Positions 57,417-64,000 of a DNA stretch of 64,000 bases are shown piece by piece. Both the position numbers and the translations under genes were made by a program. The first letter of the stretch is position 1. Every line of letters starts with the position of its first letter. This DNA is from Hofstenia miamia (Eukaryota > Xenacoelomorpha > Acoela), in assembly GCA_004352715.1 (NCBI GenBank), contig SCFE01000108.1, forward strand, positions 1,154,690 to 1,218,689. The letters run 5' to 3'. Below the pieces are notes generated by a model. The model was given only the letters and a program-made list of their open reading frames with translations. It did not search any database and had not been told where the DNA came from.

Positions 57417-57468
57417 TAAATTCTTCTCTAATTCCTGCCTCATTTAGAACAATTGCATCAATGACTAC
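57417..57468 (-). CDS. exon of an unidentified gene
   Basis: Between an AACAG acceptor and a consensus GTAAGT donor, 17 codons read VVIDAIVLNEAGIREEF in phase 0, leaving phase 1. It joins the exon at 57672-57747 without frame change. The protein-like composition and strong splice sites suggest a real gene. I do not recognise the family. Confidence 0.45.
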
Positions 57469-57671
57469 CTGTTGCCTGCATATAAGCAATGGGAGAGTAC
57501 TCAATTGATCACTGAAGCTATAAATCAGCCAAATTTTGTACATTGTACATTCTACTAGTGCAATTTATACATAATGAATTTAAAATCCCATTGTCATTCA
57601 CCATGTCCTCCTCTAAGTATTCTTTACCTGGCCTAAATATAAGTGCTGCAAAGTTGAAGGAGATGAGGTAC

Positions 57672-57747
57672 CTGAGTATTGGTATATAGGTGTTCATCAA
57701 AAACAACCAGGAGCATTGTTGCAGTTTGTAGTGAGTGGGTGTCCAGA
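57672..57747 (-). CDS. exon of an unidentified gene
   Basis: After a CCATTTAG acceptor the frame reads LDTHSLQTATMLLVVFDEHL and ends in TNTQ before GTACCT. Entering phase is 2 and leaving phase is 0, matching the exon at 57468 across a 203-nt intron. It is hydrophobic-helical with acidic turns. No other exons were located with confidence. Confidence 0.45.
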
Positions 57748-57849
57748 CTAAATGGTAGATGAAATGATATTTTTAATGCAGAAGAACACAAAAAATGCAC
57801 TACAGCTAGCAATTTTCAGGTAAATATAATGTCAACCAATTACCTAAAA

Positions 57850-59950
57850 GTTCATAACTTAACTCATTTCAAATAAACTAAAAGGTTTTTGAAATAGACC
57901 AGTTTGATCCTGAAGGAGCAGAAAGGATACAGGACAAAAGTAGAGGTTGTAAAGATCTATTGTTTATAGAATTGTATATAAAATTGTGGGATAACAAGGA
58001 TAAGCTTAACAATGTCATGTAAAGAATGCAGAAATGCATTTGACAGTATATCACTTAAGTTGTATTAAAGAGAGTAGAGGCCAATGAAGTTTTACAGAAA
58101 TGGATTCAATTCCTAAAGAGAGAAATGGGAAAGAAGCTGAGATAAATGGCATATGGAGATGTATTCCATTTTGAGGAAGATGTTGCAGAAGTAAATAGAG
58201 ATATTGAAGAGAGTAAGTAGCAAATCTGTGTTGAAGCTTGGATTAGGAAACTGAGCAGAGAGGGTGGTTTCAGAATGATGAGGAGAATAAAGTGATCAAT
58301 TTGATTGTTATATTTTTATGCAGCTAAAAATTTAATGAGAATACTATTTATAATTCATGAACCTAATCTAGATCAAATTGAGTGGACTGAGATCAAAAAG
58401 TAGTTAGGCAAAGACCTAATGAAAACAAATGAAGCAAATTGATCCTGTTCAGGTTTGGTTATGCAGCAAATAATAATGGTGCATTGATAACAAATAGCAG
58501 AAAGTGCTGATAACATCACACAAAAAACCTTAGATTTCCATTGGAACATAAAAATTTCGGGAAATCTGCACTCTAGATTTTGATTAATTTATTACTTAAA
58601 TTCATTTTACTTTCTTATATGAAATGTTATTCAAAAATTTTCAAAAGTCATTTTATGTCTTCATTAAGTTTTGCAATACACAAATCTATTAGTTATAAAC
58701 ATTTTACATACTGAGATTTGCACCAGAGTCACAGGGTGAGAAGAAATGAGATAATAATGATAATAACCATAGTTTAAGACTATATTCAAAAAATTCAACA
58801 CTAGATTATCTTAATCTAGCTAGTGCAGCTATTACATTTGCATTTGTGGAACCAATACAATTTCAAGATCCCTCATATTTATTATAAAACAATCCAATAT
58901 GCAACAGTTTTGCTTAATATGAGAAGATGTAAAACATGCTAATTCATTAAATATTATGAAGGCATACATCAGTTGATCAGCTGACATCAACAATAAGTGG
59001 GTGTATGCTTGATTCTTGAATTAACATTAATCAAAGTTAGTTTTAGATAAGTTAAGTTGCTTGTAGGAATGCACAAAGAGACATAAGACTAAATATATCT
59101 ATCCTGCCAATGCAATTCTAGAGAAGCACATCAAGACTTCTTTCTGTATATGATAGAAAATCAGTAGATGAGGAAGGTTTTAGAGTTTCTCATCAGGACA
59201 TAGGTTATTACCATATATTTATCTGATGGTGTAACCATGAAGCATTTAATTATCTCACAGAAAAAATCTCAGCTATCAAGGTAGAACAGCAGCAAGGCAA
59301 AATCTAGAGTAGGGTGTCACAGAAATTAGAATATTTGAAATCTTCTACTCTTACTCATTGAAATAGTGCCAATAGTTTAAAATCTTAACCTGGTAAATTA
59401 TTTTAATAACTATTGAGATTTAGTGGTAGTTTATTAATTCAGACAATTTTAGGGATATTTTGTTCTTATTCTTTGACTGCATTCAAAATGCTTAACATGT
59501 GTGAATAGTACTTTCAAGGTTTAAAAAGAAGATAATAGGTTTGTATTTAGAAATATTTTTATTTAGACAGAATATTTTTTTGCATGCCAACTTAATACCC
59601 ATTATATTTTGCTAGTTCTAAATGTATTGTAAGATGAATCCTAATCACTTTGTTGTGCCATACATTGCTCAAGGTATTACTGATAAATGGTAAAATTGGG
59701 AGTGATGCAAAATATTTATAACATGTTTCTAATATCATTAAAACAATACTAAAAATGTGAGAAAGCCAAATATAAACATAAGTAAAAATAGCATGCACAA
59801 TTTACTAAATGTATTACCTTCAATATCTGTTGGTGAAATTATTTGATAGGGAAGTTTATAATAGCAAAAGAAAAGATGATTAAAACTATTAACTTAATCT
59901 GTTTACAGTAATAAATAAAATGTAAAACATATTTTGGCATAAGGATGGAA
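57850..59950. other. mostly anonymous; possible decayed RT
   Basis: Around 58080-58210 one + frame gives MAYGDVFHFEEDVAEVNRDI, vaguely like a YADD...EDEEEL RT motif with Asp lost. It is too weak to call. The rest shows nothing. Confidence 0.3.
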
Positions 59951-59954
59951 ATCA

Positions 59955-60690
59955 GCAGCATTCCTAATTCCTTACCTAATGAGGGGTTTGTGTTGAGTGT
60001 GGATTTGTAGATAATACAGTTAATAATTAACTCCTCCTTTCATAATACCCATTTGTAATAGAAGCAAAGAGTGACAAGAGATCAAGAGAAGGTAGAGTGG
60101 CCATACTCAGCCAACCTGAAACAGAGAACTTTGTAAAATTCATATAAGACTAGAGCCCTAATTAAAAGAAAGAGAAACCCAATTGTTCTTGTGTGAAGTG
60201 GAATAAAACCTAAGTGCTTATCTTTTATTTAAAAATTATGTGTTTCTAATTTTCCAACTTCATAGTTAAAGAGCACACAAAAACATGGTATGACTTGGCT
60301 GGATTGTTTTTGTTTAACTTAGGTTAGGTGTATGCCTAGGGCTTTTGTACTGCTTATCATTTGTTATTAAAATTGCACAAGATAAGAAATGTACTGAGTT
60401 TAGGTTATTTTTACAAACACTTATTTCACTACTTGCATCCAAGAGCTAGGGCTTCTTAATTCTTAATCAATTGGAGCTCTAGTCTTATGCAACTCTTCTT
60501 AAAGGTTTTCTGTATCAGGTCAGCTGAGTGTGGCCCTCTTTCCCAACATGATCTCCTGTTTTACTTTTAACTTATGTTAGGATAGGGTATAACAGGAAGA
60601 GTGAATTATTTTGTTGCATCAGTAAATCCATGCATTGACTCAAAACCCTCAATAAGCTAGGATAGTAGAATAGTTATAAGTTCACACTTC
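59955..60690. repeat. about 740-bp imperfect palindrome
   Basis: The left arm (about 59955-60185) and the right arm (about 60440-60690) are imperfect reverse complements. Examples are GTGGCCATACTCAGCCAACC (60098) with GGTCAGCTGAGTGTGGCC (60518), and CATAAGACTAGAGC-type words at 60150 and 60475. Shorter pairing continues toward a centre near 60325. It may be a foldback element, an inverted duplication or a source of hairpin RNA. Confidence 0.6.
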
Positions 60691-61589
60691 ATTTATTTTT
60701 GGCATTTAATTAAATGCACAAATATGTGTAATTCTGTATTTCTTTACTAAAAACACAAGGTTTTATTGGAAATATTGGAATTAATATCACTCAAAATAAA
60801 TGTAATTAATAGCAACAGTGATTCTTGGTAATAAAAAATTTAGTTAGTACTTTCAAAAAATGAAATTAGAATTAAAAATTAAATTATATATTAGCTTGAA
60901 ATAACTGAAATCAATCAAAGTTTCAAAATAGTAAATTAACAAGCAATAAAAGTAGTTTCCTGTACAATTTAATTCGATAAAAATTTTAATTACAGCTGAA
61001 ATATATACATATTTGCACGATTCAATATAATAATGGAGACTAAAAAAACTTTTTAAATTAAATTATATTAGTACTTTTAGCAGCACGTTTCCTATATTCT
61101 AATGAATTCATACTGGATTATGTACATGATTCAAATGTTCAATGCAAAATATTGTCACCACAATCCTTTGTAGGATCAGATTAACTTTATATTTGATTTA
61201 TTTGAATTCCTAATATGTCAAGTAAAATATAAACGAACAACAATTCAAGATGTTTAAAATTTGACAATCAAGCATTCTAAAAACTGACATTTCCTTTTGA
61301 AAACATGTATAGAAGTAATATTTTGGCTTTTGAACATCATTAGAATAATAGCTAGTGCAAACATTTTTTATTGATTTTGAAGCTAAGAAATGTGTTTATC
61401 TACCCAATAAATGACATTTTTAGATTTAAAAATGCCAACAACAGAATTAAGCCAAACAATCGAAAAACTGGCATTTCCCCTTGAAAAAGTATAGAAATAT
61501 TTTGACTAAATGACAGCTAAAGCAAAATTTTTTATCCATGTTGAAGCTAAAACTTGTATCTACCTGTACAACACAAGGCTGTAGCCAAG
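60691..61589. other. no feature seen
   Basis: AT-rich; nothing recognised. Confidence 0.5.
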
Positions 61590-61960
61590 GGGGGGGCACG
61601 CCCCCCTGGGAAAATCTGTGCCCCCCTGAGAAAAATTTAAGCAGTAGTGCCAAAAAATATAAAAGGGTCCCCCCTTTGAACATTTAAAAACACAGCACTA
61701 ATCAGCTTTCAATATATCATTACGTCATAGGGGGCCNNNNNNNNNNNNNNNNNNNNNACTGGTGAGCTCCCCGAGCTGAGATGAATACCAGCATGAAGCT
61801 GTGCTTTCCCCCCCTGGGAAAATCTGTGCCCCCCTGAGAAAAATTTAAGCAGTAGTGCCAAAAAATATAAAAAGGTCCCCCCTTTGAACATTTAAAAACA
61901 CAGCATTAATCAGCTTTCAATATATCATTACGTCATAGGTGTGCCCCTCCTGGGGATTTG
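61590..61960. repeat. G/C-run repeat with gap and duplicated flank
   Basis: CTGTAGCCAAGGGGGGGGCA and CGCCCCCCTGGG resemble ends and G-runs found in widespread hAT-like nonautonomous repeats. The block 61601-61730 recurs at about 61809-61939 on the other side of the 21-N gap (61737-61757). That is probably an unmerged overlap, not two insertions. Confidence 0.5.
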
Positions 61961-62343
61961 GTCTGTCTACAGGCTTGGTACAACAAATGACATTTTAGAA
62001 ATGTCGAATATATCTACTGCTATAATAAAAAATATACAAATTACAGTTAAAAAATGGAATTGAAATGCAGAGCGATGTTAAGGGATGACGTCATATGACC
62101 TCAATTTTTAGCCATTTAATTTCTTCATATGCTGATTTCATACTGGTGGCACAATATATATATATATTACAAAAAATGTATCAATTTTAAATTTTGAAAA
62201 ATTCGAAAAAATCAATTAATTCGAAAAAATTCGCAAATATTCAAAAAATTCTCAAAAATCGTATCCCAAATTTAGACTATACTATGACTGTTAAAATCAC
62301 TTCAATTCATTTTTGCGAATAAGCAAGGCAGCATATACCATTT

Positions 62344-62590
62344 ACCGTACTTGCCCTTGTATAAGCCGCACTTTTTTCCACGAAAAATTGCTCCCAAAGC
62401 GGGGCTGCGGCTTATCTACAGAAACACTTGAAAAACATCTCGCGATGATACCTAATTTGTACATATATTGCCGTAAACTAAATTACGGGATCTTGCTGTG
62501 ATATACTTTGAAGTAAAGTAATATCTTTGTTTAAAAAAACAAACAATTAATATATTAAAAATAAAACAATATTAAAGTATTAGAATATAT
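62344..62590. mobile_element. truncated copy of the CCGTATTTACCC MITE
   Basis: ACCGTACTTGCCCTTGTATA, AAGCCGCACTTTTTTCCACG and GAAAAATTGCTCCCAA follow the first 230 bp of the element at 16774. They continue through an ACAATTAATATATTAAAAAT stretch and then lose similarity. No right terminus is present. Confidence 0.75.
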
Positions 62591-64000
62591 TAGAAATAAA
62601 ATGAACTCTTAGTAATTATTGAAGATACGTCAGTACTTTACTTGTTAATGTTATTAAGTTATTAAATACACGAATCGGACATAAAATTTTACTTCAACAT
62701 ATGGAGAAATTGATAACATCGTTTTTGTAAATGTTGTAGCCATCTAACAGGTCAATTTTTCTCTAATTTGAAAATTTATATACCAGGGAAATTAAATTTA
62801 CAATTTATGCTATCAGAAAATGCTTTGTAGGAATTAATTATAGCATTCTCTTATCTAATGCCAGCAAAGGTGTTACCATAAATATTTAGCGCATTGCAAA
62901 ATAATTAATAACAACCTATAAAAGCTTTTATGTGCATTTTCTAAACAGTAGATATAGTTATGTCGACATCTACGTCTAAACAAACAAAACCGTTAATCCT
63001 ATTTAAAATATTGGAGCTACCAGATAAACTTGTCGAATGCATATAGAACAATTTTGTATACTGTAAACTAACTTGCTTTATTCGAGTTTGCTTAAAAATT
63101 ACATTTAAGAAAGAGGCTATTCATAAAAATAAATAATTTGTCTAGCGGAATATTTAAATCAATTATTTTATGCATATTCAAACTGCAGATTACAAACATT
63201 CACTAGCAGAAACAGATGGAAGCCAGTTGGCACTTACCAGCGGACCGGGACCGGGCTGATCATGAACGAGATCTGATCACTCTTAATTTCATTACCTCAT
63301 TCAAAATCGGTCACTTTGAAATGTCTCTGGCAGGGGTAGTCACGGGTGACTTGTACTTGCCTCGTGACCCTCAATGACCCGCAGCAACTTGACTCATCAT
63401 TGCACGAAATTTAATTTAGTGATTTACAAGCCCTCTAGCGGGAACGTAGTATAGTGAAATTAAATATTTACAAAATATTATTTGAAATTAAATGAACTCA
63501 ATTTATTGCGATGTTTGAAATAATAACTCCGGTCCAATGACGCATTATCATTCACTCTCTCAAATGATGCATAGAAATAGACGGGATTATATGCTCACTA
63601 TAATACATCTACATATACTACATTCTATTTAGTTACTTGTAGTAAAATTTGAAAAAATTGATTATTTGATATTAAATTCATATAGTATTACTTCCAAATT
63701 AAAATCTAAATATAATTGCTCAAGAAGTTTTCAATTCCTGAACAATTATTGAATACCAAATTCATGTATTTTACAAATTCTGTAGCCTAAGTTGAGCATT
63801 GCAAGTGCATCTGAAATGAACTATTTCTTCAGAATTATTTCTTCTCAATTATGTAGTCTACCTAAACAATCGAGAAAAATAATGTACGTAATACACATTT
63901 ATACATTAAAATTATATATACTTTAGCGGAGTGCAAAATTATAGATGTAGCGCCCAAGCAAAAATGACGAAATTTTAATCAAAAATAAACCATTATTTGA
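62591..64000. other. no gene seen
   Basis: A GC-richer patch at 63220-63400 contains an 8-bp stem (GTCACGGG with CCTCGTGAC, 63338-63367). No exon or repeat is recognised. Confidence 0.4.

Noticed and set aside
57900-58460. RTE-like RT with MAYGDVFHFEEDVAEV
   Set aside because: The catalytic pair is absent and neighbouring motifs cannot be aligned; chance is possible.
61447-61891. Two related minus-strand frames (FKGGT..YFLALLLKFFSGGH)
   Set aside because: They are translations of the duplicated G/C-run repeat around the 61737 gap.

Overview
The window is AT-rich metazoan nuclear DNA. It has spliced genes with large introns, dense relics of non-LTR retrotransposons and Tc1/mariner, piggyBac, pogo and hAT-type DNA transposons, TA microsatellites, and assembly gaps. 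No operons, CRISPR arrays, rRNA or convincing tRNA genes are visible. The repeat mix suggests an invertebrate, but nothing seen fixes the phylum.

Host genes. (1) The 3' end of an ADRM1/Rpn13 proteasome-ubiquitin-receptor gene lies on the + strand (about 345-1080). (2) A RICH/nadrin-type BAR-RhoGAP gene (ARHGAP17/44 family) fills the middle on the - strand, from the stop at 22149 to the first recognisable BAR exon near 50970. I rebuilt it from 13 small exons by splice signals, phase and similarity. Its long introns hold most of the DNA transposons. (3) A small TATA-box gene for a putative single-pass membrane protein is nested in one of its introns (32767-33565, -). (4) Two phase-compatible exons of an unidentified gene lie at 57417-57747 (-).

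Layout. 1-1.1 kb is the ADRM1 end. 1.7-21.7 kb is a retrotransposon graveyard. It holds a pogo-like transposase relic; a CR1-like element with an SGNH-hydrolase ORF1 and a 2A-like motif (GIETNPGP) near the start of ORF2; a PHD-finger/APE/RT element; a third RT family in three copies; and an L2/CR1-like RT. 22.1-51 kb is the BAR-RhoGAP gene with intronic Tc1-like, mariner, pogo-like, piggyBac-like (TTAA) and hAT-like elements, a Rex1-like RT and an unexplained GC-rich island. 51-64 kb is mostly anonymous, with a Penelope-like GIY-YIG fragment, a hAT-like MITE, a roughly 740-bp imperfect palindrome and two further repeats.

The assembly is imperfect. Four gap junctions (7929, 19412, 21744-21755, 61737-61757) carry nearly the same sequence on both sides, so the apparent tandem repeats there are probably unmerged overlaps. 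Most long open frames are transposon relics or gap artefacts; the real host exons are short.
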